Assembly: GCA_014773175.1 (NCBI GenBank)
Contig: VXCM01002207.1
Coordinates: 100,533-164,532, forward strand
Length of the DNA: 64,000 nucleotides
Direction of reading: 5' to 3'
DNA from: Lucifuga dentata
Lineage: Eukaryota > Chordata > Actinopteri > Ophidiiformes > Bythitidae
The stretch's first letter is position 1. The number at the start of each line of letters is the position of its first letter. Positions 13,096-27,822 of the stretch are shown piece after piece. The notes beneath the pieces are model-generated. The model saw only the letters and a program-made list of their open reading frames with translations. It had not been told where the DNA came from and did not search any database. Made by a program: the position numbers and the translations under genes.

Positions 13096-16000
13096 GGAGA
13101 TCAGCCAGAGTAAACAGCATCTCAGGAAGCTTTACAAAGGAAATAACATGAAGTACCTCGGATTCTGTATTTAGATCAATAATCAGAATAGGCTTTTCAT
13201 CTCTCAATCTTCAACATATGCAGAATCAAGAGCAGGTAATAAGGCAATATCTCTGCACATTTTGATTCTCCAAAAAAAAATCTCAGACATTATAAAAAAC
13301 ATCAGCTATCATCAGTACACTGTGCTTTTGACAACAATAGGAAACTGAATCCTTTTAAAGTCTTTAATCAGTGGCAGTGTAGTGGTTTCTTGAGGCTGTT
13401 GCTATTCTTGGTCTGCATCTTATCTATTTGTGTCTATCAGTGCTGCTCTCTTCTGGAGGGGACAGGCTGGACCTTTTAGCTGCTCACTGACTAGACACGT
13501 GCTTCACTTTGTGTGTGTGTGTGTGTGTGTGTGGTGATTAATGATGATGCAGATTTCAGACCAAAAGACAGAAACATGACTTTCTTCCAGATGTTTTTTG
13601 AAGCCAGCCACCATCTGAAGCTGCTCAAGGGCACAAGAACCAGCCCGTGTGGGACTAAAACCAACAAATTTTCAAAGACTAAAACATCATCGCTGACTGT
13701 CTGCAGACAATCACACAGACACAGACACACACACACACATCACATTTTTGCACAGCAGAAGACATACTTGTCAGTCATAACAAGTTACAACCATTACAGT
13801 TACAGTAAGTGCACACACACATACAATAGAGGCTTTGTCACACTTGAGGGAGAGGAGCTGAATGAAAACAATGGTTTCTGCAATCAGGAAGCACTCTTGA
13901 CTTATCTGATATATGTATTTGGACCTAAACTTAGGAACTAAATTGACAATTACTTTCCCCAGAGAATGATGTAGAGTATGAACTATGTGGTTCCTTCAGC
14001 GAGCTCCTTGCTTGCATTCCCATCGAGCTTCATGCAGTGTGATGACTATGAAAATTAATTACAGCAAAGTGACATCTTCGTCTGTCAGAGCTCTGAGTAT
14101 TGTAACATTTAAATTTTTAATAGTCTTGTTACTTTTTAATATTTTTTTTCTCTGTACGTCACATCAAGGCTTCCGATAAATGTAGTGAGATCTTTTGAAA
14201 AACTTTTGACTATCTCCTCACCTGCAAAAATTGATAGAAGGGCTTGTTTCAAGATTTTTAAAGAAGATGGAAAAAGTACATCCTTTTAATTATCGTCAAA
14301 AGTCTTGAAACATCACTATGGCTCCAAAATAAATATGTTACCTTGTTTTCAGGTGCAACTGTAACACTCATCTTTGCTAATCAGTGTATTATGAATGCTG
14401 GAATGTAGTGGTGAGACACCTCAGGGAAAAGCAAACAAATGATGTGGTTCTCCCCTGGGATGAAACACAGCGATCCATTATTCCATCAGGTTTTAACAAA
14501 ATCATCCATTAAGAAAAGTTATGTAGGGATGAGGGATATGGGCAGAAACTGATATTATTTTTAAGATTTATATTATTACGTGCGATGGGCGAAGTAGGGT
14601 TACATAAGACGACCTGGAAAGGGCATCTAAACCATTTACAACACAGATCCACAAAGTAAAAAGAAAGATGTGTTTGTGACATGCGTCAACAAAAATTGAG
14701 GAAAAATGGGGAAACCTGATCATCGCAAACTGACCTCATTTCATTTCACAAAATTACAATATGACATCAATCAGGCGCTCCCAGTTTTTCCAGCAATCAG
14801 AACAGGATTTGTGTACCATTTTTCTCTGGTCTGACATAGAGTTTAATAACCCCTGGAACATGATGAGAGAACATGTTTTTACATCAGTCCAAATCTAAAT
14901 TAATTTGCCAGCTGGGTCAGGCAGAGTGGAGCACTGGGAAAAGGCCCATCTGCTACAGAGCAACAGGAGTTTTATACCATTTTAAACCACAAACCAGGTG
15001 GTCCTGAAGCAACGGGGAAGGCACAGAGAGGCGACTGAGGAAAGAAAGCTAGGATGAAAGGAGAGGAATGCTATAGGTAGGGTAGATTAGATCAGATGGG
15101 ATAAGGAGGCTGGATAAAGGCTAACAAAAGAAGGTAATAGAGAAAGAGGGAAATGACTAACAAGTGTCAATAAGATTCTTGTCCTGTGCTGGTTCGCTGT
15201 ACTCTCAGTGGACTAGTGCCGGTGGAGGGAACTGGAGTAAAGGAGAGGTGGGGGGTTGTAAGGTTTGTCATGGAACACCTGCCTCCACTTAACCCCTCTC
15301 CCTCTCTTTCTGCTTGAGCTGCCTCTTTCAGCCATCTCTTCTTCTCCTTCCCACCACCCCTCCCTGCTCTATCATTCATGCTCGGGGCATCCCACAGGCT
15401 CATGGGCCAGGGCTCCTTCTTTTCCCAAAACAAGAGAGGCCTCGTAGCCTGATTTGGGGCCTCACCAGCCAGATACCCAGTCAGCTAGCCAGCCAGTCAG
15501 CAGGGCTTTCCTTAAAGCTATTTTTGTTTTTTAACCCTGAATCAAAATGACTCCTTGGTAAGTGAAGGGCGAAAGTACTGTCAATTCCACTGAGAATCAA
15601 CACCCAAGTTTTTAGCTTTTTTTTCCAGCTTTTAGCTGTTTTCAGCTAATTCTTTTCGTTTGCTGCTCAGCATTTTTGGCTCTCGTCAGCCTCCACATGT
15701 AAAACTGTGGGCAACTACTCACAGAACATGAGCTCAGCCAGATTGTTATCTGCACAGGGCAAAGAAACAAGAAGGAGGACTTCAAATAGACGGCCAAGTT
15801 TCTGCATCTCAGTGTGAATTGTTTAATATGTTTTTTATTCAGTTGTTTAGTTTAGCTCACTTTAAGTCATTGAAAATTCTCAAAGATTTAGCCTAATTTT
15901 AGTTTTGCATTTTAATTTTTTTTTTTTGTAGTTGTATTGATTACATTTTTACTAGCCTCTCATTTAAACACCCAAATAATTTTTAGTTGAGTCAATTCAT

Positions 16001-16644
16001 GTGTTCATTCATCCATCTTTCACATTATCATTTAGTTTTGTATTAACAAAAATTGAAGGCCTGATACATTTTGTGAAAAATGATCATCACAGAAAATTTT
16101 ACTCATACTTTTTTAATAAATTTAACATGACAATTTAAAAAAAAACCCTCTTCCTGGGCTCTGGAAACTTATGATGGGAATTTCTAACTTTTTGCTGACA
16201 TTTTACCTGACTTAACAAGTGATTAATGAATTAAAAATGTATCTATATAAATTAATAAATGATGAAAATAATTAGTTGTAACTTGTGCAGCCATAACGTA
16301 AAAGCCATAAACTTGTGAGTTCACGATCATTATATGTGTGTATTTTTTTCACTTACACACAACACATTCAACGATCCATCCATCCAGCTGGTGGTTACAC
16401 CAATTAAAAGCCTGTGTTAGGTCAGAAGTTATTCATTTGACATTAAAGAGGACATGGGGTCCCCCTATTCAGACCCACCACAGGCAGTAGCTCCCCTTCT
16501 CTCCTCTTTTCACCCCATCTCTGAGCCTCATAAAAGACAAGCCCCTTGNACACACACACACTCTCCCTCTTTCACACTGTTGTTTGCTCAGTCTCCTGTT
16601 TTCACTTATTCATTTCTTTGCTCTCATTCTCTTTACCTCCTCCA

Positions 16645-16648
16645 TCTC

Positions 16649-16698
<50 letters not shown>
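16645..16698. repeat. (CT)n microsatellite
   Basis: About 26 CT units with one interruption; an N at 16549 lies nearby. Confidence 0.9.
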
Positions 16699-16703
<5 letters not shown>

Positions 16704-17209
16704 CTGGGTTCAATGTGACTTACAATCACCAACAGCACACCAACATGTACATCCTACCTAAATTACTACCGATAACAATATTTCCCTCTCTAGTTCCCCT
16801 CCTTGTCTGGCTGCTACCCCTTTTCCATTTGGCCCCTTTTTTTTATCCTCTCTGCAGGCCTCTCATCTTTTCTTTCCATTCATGGATTGTAACCAAAGAT
16901 AGAGCTGGAAACTCCACCATTAGCCTGTAACTGTTGAGCTGGCCTGCCACTCACTTCCCACTGTTTCTGGTTCTGTGCAAACCCCTATGAGAACATATGT
17001 ACATATTGTGGGTTCTTTAAGATGAACCGCTTGCATGCATCACTGGTAGCTCTCCCAATCCTGTCATATTTGATGTCACAATGGAAACAGAGACACAACG
17101 TGTTGACTGCATGCAGTCGGTCTCTCTCGTTTTTCTTTCCTTCTTTATATGCATCATTACCTGACTGCTGATCCAGCTGCTTTTAGGGTTCTTTGATTTT
17201 CTCTCTTCC

Positions 17210-17212
<3 letters not shown>

Positions 17213-17256
<44 letters not shown>
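17213..17256. repeat. poly(A), about 44 bases
   Basis: Uninterrupted A run. No retroelement body is evident upstream on the plus strand. Confidence 0.9.
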
Positions 17257-17259
<3 letters not shown>

Positions 17260-19611
17260 AATTCACAAAAGTCATATAGGTTTAGTGGGAGCTGGGGGAC
17301 AGTAAATAACTGTTCAAAGCAAAGGTTCCAAGTCAAGTCTGTTGCAAAGCTCTCACTCTTTAATGATGCAGTGAATCACTCTAATAGCTGTTTAAAACGC
17401 TCAGCCGACAGCTCCATTAAGACCCAGATGCAGGGACACAACAACTAGTCAATTACAGCCACTGCTGTTCAGTCATTTTAAATTACATTATAGTTGCACG
17501 TGTCTTGGCCTTTCGACTTCTGTCAATTCCAAAAATAGCCACAGTCCACCTTACTGCCAAGCTTTGCAAGTCAAACTGAGGTAACAAGTTTATTGAATTC
17601 AAGAGTATTCACCAGAACAAGTGAAGCTGAGGTCAAAACTATTTTTATATGTGAATGCTTGAACCTATTCTTAATTTTACCTCAATTTTACATAAAATTG
17701 CATTTTATTTTAGATGTCTCGCACGTACTTTACAAGTTCTGTGGAAACTTTGGTATCTCCACTGAAATTTCAAAATAAAGCTTAGTGGGTTTGAACAAAA
17801 CTTGGCCAAAGAATATGATATTGCAATGATGGAATCATTAGAGAGGGTTCAATAGAATTAGAAGCCTTTTCCACAGATATATACCAGGAGAAAAAAAAGG
17901 CACAAGAATGTTCCTTCACTATCTCTTTCATGCTCGCAGATATGCAGGACAATAGCCACAACAATCTCACTTTAACCTGAAATTCAGAGGGTGTGGTCGT
18001 CCCTCCAAACCTGCAGGTGGAGGCAAGGCAAACAAAAGCTGCTTTGCCAACTGCCAACATACAGAATGAAGAAGAATCCTGTTCGTTGCCAACACGCAAG
18101 TCAAAGAACAAATACATCATAGGCACGCTCATTCGATCATCCTGAAATGTCCCAGCCCCCACTAGGTTCTGAGGAGGACAACTGCCACAACAACTTGTCC
18201 TGCATTCAGCTTCAAGCGCGCATTCTCGTACACTGCTGTCTCAAACACGTTTTTCCTGAAGACATGAAGTATGAAAAGAGGTTTAAGAGTAATACATCAA
18301 GAACTGATCAAATACAACTTTGAAATTGACACAGCATCTGCCTGTGATGCAAATGTGTGCAAGGTAGAACTACACTACAATCTCTAAGCAGTTTTAGATT
18401 AAAATGAAGCTTAAAGATTTGACTGTATTTACCATTTAGTCAAGGGCAGGAAGTAGTTGACTAACTCCTACTCTCAGGACTTTTGCTTTCAGAGCCACAG
18501 CTCATGTTTATGAGGCTAGTAACCAAAGGACAGGTCAGGCTGGAGCTTGGTGATCCAGAGCTGATGGGGCCGAGACAGGTTTTGAGGAAGTCTTCTGTAT
18601 CGCATGGGATACTTTACTAATCCCTGTAGGAACATTTTCTTTTCTTTTCATTTCCCCCTCTCCATACAGACGTCAGAGTGCAGGGTCAGTTAATGAAGAG
18701 CACTGCAAGGGCTGGTAGGCGTTCACTCTCTTGTTTAAGGGCACTTGAGGGAAGTGGTTGCTTGCCAACAAAGGCTCTTGAACCCAAGTCTTGTGGTTAA
18801 ACAGGGGTTTTCCTGCTCTTTCCACTGCCCTGTGACCTATGCTATTCCCAGACTATTTGATTTAAATCCTACCGGCTGTCCAAAGGGACAGCAGTTCACT
18901 GAAAGCACTGAAATTGAGCAGATTTGTAGCCTCTATGTCATAGGTGCAACAACATCAGGACACAGCAGGGAGAAGATCACACATTTGAGGACAGGCAGCT
19001 TCTATACATCTCCAAAATCCACTCTGTATTCATGATTTGGGATTAGATTATGTGGACTGGCTTTTTTATACAGTAAAGTATGTGAGAATATGATACCTTA
19101 ATGGGTTTCTGCTAATCAGGTTAAGAATTTATCCCAGTTATTGTTAGAATAAAGAGTCAAGTGTGACAATGAGAGTATTACAACCATGAGTTTACATGTT
19201 AAACCACGTGCTGGGATTAACTTGTTGTTTGATTCCTCTTGTAACAGTAGCTCTTATGTGTCAGCAGCAGCTCTGTTCTCTGTTTATCCAGTTGCCAGCT
19301 GGTGTGAAACCTGCAAATCCTGAAATGACTGGTTAAGAGCGAAAGCGCAAGCCTACTAAATCTCAGTTGTGAGCCTTGCTTTGATAGACATGGTGCCTAA
19401 AATTACTCCCTGGCTAAGGTAGCTTTCTTTCTTGTCTGGGCAAGAGAGTGGGAGAGGAAAGGATGAGAATGGAAAAAATTGTGACAAAAACAATCTTAAG
19501 AGGGAAGGCAAAGACAGCTGAGCATGAAAGAACGTTGCTGACAGAGGCCCCCATTTCCAAATGCAAGCACAAAGTGATACAGGCCATTATTTATCATGTA
19601 TCATGGTTCTG

Positions 19612-20105
19612 TTCACGTTAAGGAATCTTTTCAGGAACTTTCCTTTGTTTTACACCAAGGAACCAAGACCCATTGTGGTACCTGAAGTATTGTTCCTGAA
19701 CTATTTCTAGCTCCTACTCCTGACAGTACAGGTACTAGCGTGTGGAGCTCAATGATTGGTCAGATGCGAGCTTACCTTGAAGTCTTCCTCTGTCAGCTCT
19801 TCTCTTTCTGGATTTAGCAGTGTTACACAATTTGTTATTTTCTCTGTTATCTCTTAGTCTTTCCTCTAGCAGTTACAAAACCATAAAAGCAATCTCCTCG
19901 ATTCCCTCTTTTTGTTTTTGCTGTTGTTCTCATGTTGCGGTGAAATTTTGGCACACATGCAGAAATGACGCAACTGACACATTACAGATGTCATTTGCTC
20001 TAATTTCCATAAGCTTTGTGGTACTTGAAGCATAGAGGGAATTTGAGCAAGGAAATAGCTAAAGGAACCCTGTAGTTCCTACTCCGGATAATTCCAGGTA
20101 AATTT
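19612..20105. repeat. dispersed repeat family B copy
   Basis: Runs from tttcaggaactttcctttg through agttcc..ctgaactatttctagctcc, gtggagctcaatgattggtc and agatgtcatttgctctaatt to gagcaaggaaatagc. It is about 490 bp and non-coding. Ends are roughly inverted (ggaactttcc), suggesting a non-autonomous DNA transposon, but class is unproven. Confidence 0.5.
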
Positions 20106-21031
20106 GTTCCTGTTACAACCTGTCAAAGCCATTGTTGCTGTACATAAAAAGGTGCATGGACTCATACATGCTGGTGAGTGTTTTATCTGTAGCTGGCAGA
20201 AAGCCCATGCCAACATTATCTGCTTTGTGTACTTTAAATTTCACGTCTTTCATCTTGTACTTTGCACTCCTCCCGTCTTTCTTCCTCCTCCTGGTGCACT
20301 TCAGTGTCCCTAGTTGTGCTGTATAGTTTATGATTTGCTGATGGAGCAGGCAAGCTGAGGTCTTGGAGGTTCGCCTGACACAAAAGCTGCTTTTCAACTC
20401 TTAAGTGCTGATATCTCCCAGCTCCGGTCCCTTTAGATAACCAAAATATGCCAGCTAGAGGTTTGAAGCGAGGGGACGTTGCTTCTGGCCTTCACTTCCC
20501 AGAGTGACTGAGGTGAAAATGAGTTTACCATGTGAAGAGGCTGTAGCGCTCTTGCTATGCATGTAGTCCTTCCAAGCTGTCCTCCTTGTCACACCTTCAT
20601 CTGACTTCTAAGGTCATACTATGACCTACAGTAGAGAATATCTTATTTAAGAGTGTGCTGTGCTGGAATTGATGTTTCAGGTCAGGTGTGTTTGTATGTG
20701 TGTGATTGCTTGTGCGCCCTTAGCTGGTTTACAAAGGCAGGTATCTTCTGATGGAGGTTGACCAGATCAAAATAAGACTTTATGTGAGCGTCTACTGATT
20801 TAATCTGCATGGTCTGTAGAAAGTATGTGAAAGAGGGAAGGATACAGGCAAGAGAAAGAGTGAGAGCGAAAAAGCAAGGATCACAGACAGCTTGAACCAG
20901 GTGAGTTTTCCTGCGGGCAGTTGGGAGTATTTTTCCCCTCATTTAGCAGACCATGAAAAAACCACAGGCTGCCAGATGTGACAGAAGGCACGCACCCTGC
21001 TCACACACTGTAAACACACATGCATGCGCGT

Positions 21032-21074
<43 letters not shown>
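21032..21074. repeat. (CA)n microsatellite
   Basis: About 21 CA units. Confidence 0.9.
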
Positions 21075-21078
<4 letters not shown>

Positions 21079-23879
21079 AAAGACATCTCACACACTGAGG
21101 GGACTCAATCTAAGCCAATGTGAATATATGTGTGGCAACCATTTACTGTACTCCTGCATAAGTCAGACTCAGATCACTATCATAGAGAATGGCTGTCTCA
21201 TTCAAATCAATGTCAGGTGAAGTAAACGGAGGGCGAAAAACATCAAAGGAGTCTGTTGGCAGCTTAATAATGCTGGATTTAGAGTCACTGCAAATGCATT
21301 TATGACTGGAATTCAAGTATAAACCCTAATAAGAATCTCAAACTTAGATTCCTAGATTGCTGGAAAGCTTAAAAGCATGCATTCCACTCTTTGTCTGTTT
21401 TTTTTTTCTACCAAAGAGAATTTTGATAGACCTGTTTATCTCTTTGGGGATTTTACTGCTATGGTTTGGACCAGCATAACACAAGTTCATTATGTTGCAT
21501 ACAGCGCTCTTTAAAGTGTGGCGATCGTAACTGCACAGCCATCCCAACAAATGAATGATTAGTCAGGAGAGTTAATATACTAATAAATGTGTAGTAGTGT
21601 GTAGTGATGACCACACCATGCACCTATGGTTCTGTACTGACCTACATTCCCTTTTGTTATTCCACACATATCAGCACTGTGTAAAACCGCTGGCTGCTAA
21701 TTGCTTTCACATTACAGAGCAGCCGGATGGTCTTGGTGGTTTTCCAAGACCACCAACACTGGGACATGGGGCGTGCACATTTGCAAATTCGCACCACCAA
21801 TCACACTCCTGCTGCATTACATTGTGAGCATGAGCTGGGGGGAACATCTAGCCTGTAACTGCTCATAACAAGAGTAAAACACTTCTCATCTACTGTTCTC
21901 TCCTATTTTGCCATTTATTTTGCATGCATTTCGATTAATGCATGCTTGTTTTGTTAAAGTTTGCTTTGGGAAGGAGTTCTGTACCACTAGGATGTCATTT
22001 AACTTTTCATCAAGTGACTTGCCAAACACATTTACAAGCTCCCAGCACACTTATTAGCAATGTGTTATTGTGCCAATTGTATGTACATGGATGTTAGTGG
22101 GCAAGTAAATACATGCTCACACAACAATTAACATGGAAGAAGTTACTAACAATAAATATAGGATAACTTTAGTAATACTATGCTTCTCTCATCCTACTTC
22201 CAATATCTATGTTATGCATTTAAAATGTCTCTATTTAATCTGATTATGGACATGAAAAAATATAAAAACAGGACATGAAGGTGCAGATCCTTGAGTTGAC
22301 CATAGAAGACACTTGCTTTGGACTCTGAGCATAACACAATTACCCCTTTACGACAGAGGCCAATGCCAATGCTGGAGCCAAACTGCTAACTGTTCTGGCC
22401 ATTTCCACTGCAATAACACAAGTATTCAGCTGCTGAACCCAGTTCCATTGCTGGCTTTTATGGCCCCAAAAACTTGCTGGTTTAGAGCGAGGGAACCATG
22501 ATGTCATGAGCCAGGAGACAAGACATGCGTGTTGCTGCTGTTTACTTGACTGCCATTATGAAACAAGCAGTAGCAGCATTTGTAGGCATATTTTTCATTT
22601 CCGTCTTTTTCAAACAGTATATTTCTATCCGTGTCCAGGTCATCATGAGTAACAAGCCAGATGGGAGTTAAACCAGGTTTAAATTAAAGAGTTAATGGAC
22701 TAACAAAGCCTGGGGAGCAAATTGAGGGCAGTGGGGGACAGTGGGTCACCGCTGTACAGTCCGACCCTGGACACACAGACAGCTGAAGCAGTAACAATAA
22801 TAGAGAGCCAGAACAGAACATGCTCCAGGATATAAGTGCGATAGCAAGAACACAAGTGCTTACTTTTCATAACAAACCCCGGACAAGATTTTCAAGGATT
22901 AGGAAAGAAAGGGGGAGAAGGAAATAGACAAAAAGAAAGAGAAAAGAAACGTGAGAGAAAGAGCAAAAGAAAGCTCAGACAAACTTTCACCCTGCCAAAA
23001 TCTACCGCAAGTCCTTCCGTGAGCTGACAGCAGTCCAAACAGTTGAATAGTACCAGCAGGGGAAACTTCGGATCAACTCCGCTATCGTTAAATGCTCTCA
23101 AACAATCATGAATCACAGCCTTAGCCTTCGTCTCGCTCTGAATTATCAGCATTAATCCATTTCCAATCAGCACGTCAACAGAGCATGTCAGAAATAATAA
23201 GCTATAATGGCCATAACAAGGAATTCTTTCCCTTTTTTTCCCCCAGTCATACTGAAAATCTTGGTCCCGCCTGGTTACAAAATATCATTACACAATGCAT
23301 TCAACATATAAACAGCTGTTCATATCAATGAGAAGCTCAATAAATATTCTATTTTACTGGAGGAACTGTGGTTAAACAGTCTGCAGAGATGTTGAAGCTG
23401 GACCATCTCTCCTTTCTCATGATAAAATTGCTGTAAAATAACATCACCTCACTTTCTTTGCTTAAGATTTCATCCTCAAAATATTTTCATTTTGTAAACA
23501 CAGGTGTTGACACGGCTGAGATTTACTTTGGCACTTGAAGAATATCACATTTTTTTCACATCATATTTTTGCATGAAAGGCTTATTGTACATAAATCACA
23601 GGCTCTTAAACCCAAGCCCAAGTTGCGGGATGAAACAGTAAGAGAGAGAAACGGGGTTCTAAGAGGTAATGAGCTTTTGTGGGCAAAGCTTAGCACTGCT
23701 ACAACAGCCATGCAGAGGTTAAACAAACAGGCAGAGGGATCATGCGACCCTAAGCCTCTTATATAGGCCCCTCTGAGGAGAAGATCATTGACTTCTGATA
23801 GAGGGATGAAGGTTAGGGTTTGTCAAAGATAAAGGGGCCTCTGCTCGTTCTAGTAAAAACCCCCTTCCTTCAGCCCCTT

Positions 23880-24425
23880 TTGCACCAGAGGAACTTTTTC
23901 AGGAACTTTGCCTTTGTTGAAATTGGAACAATTTTTTAGGTTCTTTTTGCTGGTTCAGTAACTGCTGGGTGGAGCTCACAAGCATGAACATTGCTGACTG
24001 GTCAAACACAACCTTCCTCATGTGGATAACCACCATTTTTAATTAGTCACATTAGTGAAAGATCTTGCCATGTTTGACTGGAACATGGAAACTCAAAACT
24101 GGGCTCCAACAGACATAACAGTCACACAATGGTTTCTATTCTGGGACACAGACAGCACACTCCAGTATGTCAGCCTGAAAGACTGCAATGTTTTTTGTTG
24201 GTGGCATTAGACAACAGCACGATCCCTCAAGATGAAGAATTGTCAATAGAAGGTACGCTGTGTGTTTGTAGTGTGGGAATAATGCAACTCTTGCATGGTA
24301 GATGTCACTTGCTCTAATTTCTATAAGCTTCACAGGACCTGAAGTGGCGAGCGACTGCAAGCAAGGAGCTGAACGAGCTTCAAACTTCCTATTCTGGATA
24401 GTTCAGTTAAAGTGGTTCCTCAGGT
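23880..24425. repeat. dispersed repeat family B copy
   Basis: Runs from tttgcaccagaggaacttt through aactgctgggtggagctc, gaacattgctgactggtc and agatgtcacttgctctaatt to agcaaggagctgaacgag and gtggttcct. It has the same arrangement as 19612-20105. Confidence 0.52.
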
Positions 24426-25519
24426 TGATTCAAAAGTGCCTGTTGTCTCTCTGATCACTGTCTTTTGGCCATAGCCTCTAAGAATGAGAGTCAAAGGTTT
24501 CAGGTTTTGATGATACGACTGATTGATGGATATTTTAAACCTGCTGTCACCGAAAGCCTCCTAGGAAAATATTTTCCCTTCTCAATATTACTCCTACCTC
24601 TCTCGTCTTTCTCTTGGCTGGGTCCGTCCCATCCAAATCCTCACTCACATCCTCAGACTATCAATCTTTTAATCCCTTTCTAAAACACACAGTATTGGCC
24701 TTCTTAACTCAACGTCTTCCTCTTTCACTCCCCTGGTCCCTCTCTCCCTGTTGGGAATCACAGGGCAATGCAGTTTCATTTCCTGCCCTGCTGAAATCAA
24801 TGCATTCTGAAAAGGAGGAGGAGGAGAGCCATGGAACAAGGGAGACAGGTTGCAAGAGAGACAGAAAACAAGTGAGGAGTGAGAGGACTGTTGGCAAGCA
24901 GGACACAACTGCTCCAGTAAGTAAATTTGGGCTGGTTTCAAGTCAGTGCCAGCTTTGATAAACATCTAGCAGGAAATTAAATAACTGTTCAAAGTGGAAA
25001 CATGAAAAACAGGGGGCTGCTTTAAGGGGTAAACTCAATTTTCCCCTCAACACTCCTGTAGTTTTCTATTCGTCTCAGAGAGGGAGAGATTCCACGAAGG
25101 GCAAAGCGGCTTTCGGCATCCCACAGGATAAATGTATGAATTCCTGGTTGGGAACGTCCCAGTTGAGAAGATTCCTTTCTGCCCGCTCTGGGTTAAATAG
25201 AGAGCTCTCCTACGTGAGCTAAACTCGCTCACTGAATGAGAAAGCGACGATGGAGAAGATGGTGAACATTTTGTCACACAACAGAATGACAGATTCCTTC
25301 TCTATGAGTATTCCATACCCTTCCATTACCATTCCTGCGCATTTCACCATAAAATCTCACAGTCGTTCAGACATCAAAAAAATGCCACAGGACTCCCTCA
25401 AAGATTCTATCAGGCTCTGGTTAACACATCTGAACAGACAGTAATGCAAAATGACTCTCCATCCGGACAACCAGACATCAAAAGAAGTTGCCGCATGGTG
25501 AGACCATCAAGACAAAATT

Positions 25520-25786
25520 TTAAAGGACCATACTGGTGATTTTGCATGTTTAAGTCAATAAATGCTGCAAGCATACTCATTACGCAACTGCCAACCATTT
25601 TCCAAATCATAAAATCATATCTCAGTTTTCCTGTTATTTTGCCAGATTCACAAATCTTTCAAAATCAAATGTTCAGGTAACACTCCCAGCCCGTATGTTT
25701 TGGGAAATGGTTAGCAGTAACGTAACATGTATGTAAGTTGTTTTTATTGGACTTAAACATACAAAATCACCCATATGCTCCTTTAA
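25520..25786. mobile_element. TTAA-flanked element, short form
   Basis: 267 bp bounded by TTAAAGGACCATACTGGTGA and its inverted counterpart ending ATATGCTCCTTTAA. It has the same terminal sequence family as 2773-3441 but lacks the central about 400 bp. Confidence 0.72.
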
Positions 25787-27745
25787 GAGGCAACCACTGA
25801 TGGTGTGGGTATGCCAGAAACTGTGTTTTCCCCCCAAGACTGTGCGGAAGGCTTTGAGGTTTCACCAAAGCTCTTGGTGGTGCGCTAATCCGCTGACTCT
25901 CATACTCCCAGCTTTAATATCTGGAATCAAAACCAACATGTTGATGATTTTTTCATCTTTAGCTTGAATTTCAAGTAATGGGAGACATCAACTTTGACTG
26001 AAAGAGACTGTCCTGATGATTGAAAAATCTCTGTGAGCCATATCAAATCGGTCTGATGAAGGACAATGATTTCCCCGTTGGTGCTGAATTAGGCAGATCT
26101 AACCAGTAATGGTCTGCTGGATGGATACTTACTGAAAAACCTTCAGAATTCGATCCACTGAGACTTTTCAGTACGGCCAACACAGGATAAGGATAAGAAA
26201 TTTCCATTTAAGTAAACTTCCTTTGCTTTTATATTCATGTTAAGTCAATGTAATTTTGCATTCACAGCGTCTTAGTCTTGTGACAGTTCTTGTTCAAACA
26301 CAATCAGCCATATCAGACGTCAATTTAGACAGATTTTTTTTAAATTTGTTTTCAGGAACTATTATGATGGCAAGTTAGAGCAAAGTTGCATCTTGCATCA
26401 ATACTTGTTCTGTCAGTAAGATTATAAGATGGTGTTTACTTGTCTGACGTTAATCAAAAAGCTAACAAATGTGGCCCTTAAAGGCTCCTTAAAACTGATG
26501 AGGATCCATATTGTCAGCGGTTTTCTTCAGGGGTCCTTAACGTGAAGGTGTAAGAACCCACGCACCAGACGACTGAGCCACCAATTCAAAGTAGCCCCCT
26601 TAACTCTTTTGTGTGTGAATGAAGTGGCTGGGCAAACACCGGCTCCTGGTTAATGGAGGGCTGGCTGTGGAAACAATCTGACAAAGCCTTTGGTTAAACA
26701 AACACGCTAAGGTCATGTCCACATGCATGCTGAAATTCTGAAAAGACTATTTGCATGTAAAACAGGCTTCTCTCCACACTAGTGATTTGAGACTGAATAG
26801 ACCTGATTTGACAGACATGGCCAGACGCTCCAGGGAAAGCGCCTTTTTGTAGAGTTGCACACACACTGCTCTGATTTATGTCTTTACTGCAATTAAGAAT
26901 GCAGCATGCTTACGCCGACTGTTCGCGGATAAATGTCTGAGTAAATCATTTTATAATTGATAATCTAGATCTAGATCATAATCTAGATCTGTTGTTCATA
27001 TTACATCAATGCTGATTTATACTGATTTCAATTTGATAGTGTTTATATGACAAAAAACTAAATGGCTCATCGCCTTAATTGCTTTAGAATTGAAGTTTTG
27101 ATCTGTGAAACATCCAGAGAAAAATCAAACTATATTTTTTAATCAGACAGAATCAACAAAGTATATTTTGGAGTTATGATCTATATGAAATAAGATCTGC
27201 TGTCTTTAATGAAAACATATCAGTTTTTGAGTTCAAAAGCGGCTAATGAAACATCTCATCTTTGAATTCCCCACTGAAACAACTGAATGGAAAAATGCAT
27301 ACATGTTCATAATCTTGTAGTTATTACTTTAGCAGATCCCTAAATCTGTTTGATGGCCAACATAGGCTGGTTAAACCAGCAGCTTAGTACTAAATCCATT
27401 TAGAAGAACTAATCTTCAAAAGAGAGAATTACTCAACTTTATACGACAACAGGATTAGAGTTGCTATAGCTACTGATCATAATTATCAAGCGATAAAAGT
27501 CCAAAAGGAGCCAATCACACTTCTCCGTATTGAAAACAAACATGAAATCTTTGTGAATTGCTGAACTGGAAGGCAAAACACAACTCAGCAAATTATATAT
27601 GCACACATGCACACTCACACACACACAAAGCACTGAATTCATACTGAACACAAATCATTAGATGCCCCATAAAATTCAATTTCCTGTAATCCAAACATCT
27701 CTGTTTTAATAATTCTGAGTGCAGAGTGAAGCCTGTACAGTATGT

Positions 27746-27764
27746 GTGGTGTGTGTGTGTATGT

Positions 27765-27803
<39 letters not shown>

Positions 27804-27822
27804 NAAAAAAAAAAAAAAAAAC
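27746..27822. repeat. (GT)n joined to poly(A) across an N
   Basis: Imperfect GT run to 27802, N at 27804, then about 18 A. The direct contact of two low-complexity runs at an N suggests an unresolved gap. Confidence 0.85.

Noticed and set aside
13513..13941. 142-codon open frame, plus strand
   Set aside because: It starts in (GT)n and passes through (CA)n; no domain seen.
16454..16930. 158-codon open frame, plus strand
   Set aside because: It is driven by the (CT)n tract and crosses an N.
17782..18162. 126-codon open frame, minus strand, in ror1 intron 1
   Set aside because: No recognisable domain, no splice signals of note, and the residue mix is that of random AT-rich DNA.
21728..21752. 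9-bp inverted repeat TGGTCTTGG / CCAAGACCA
   Set aside because: Short enough to occur by chance in 64 kb and lacking other context.
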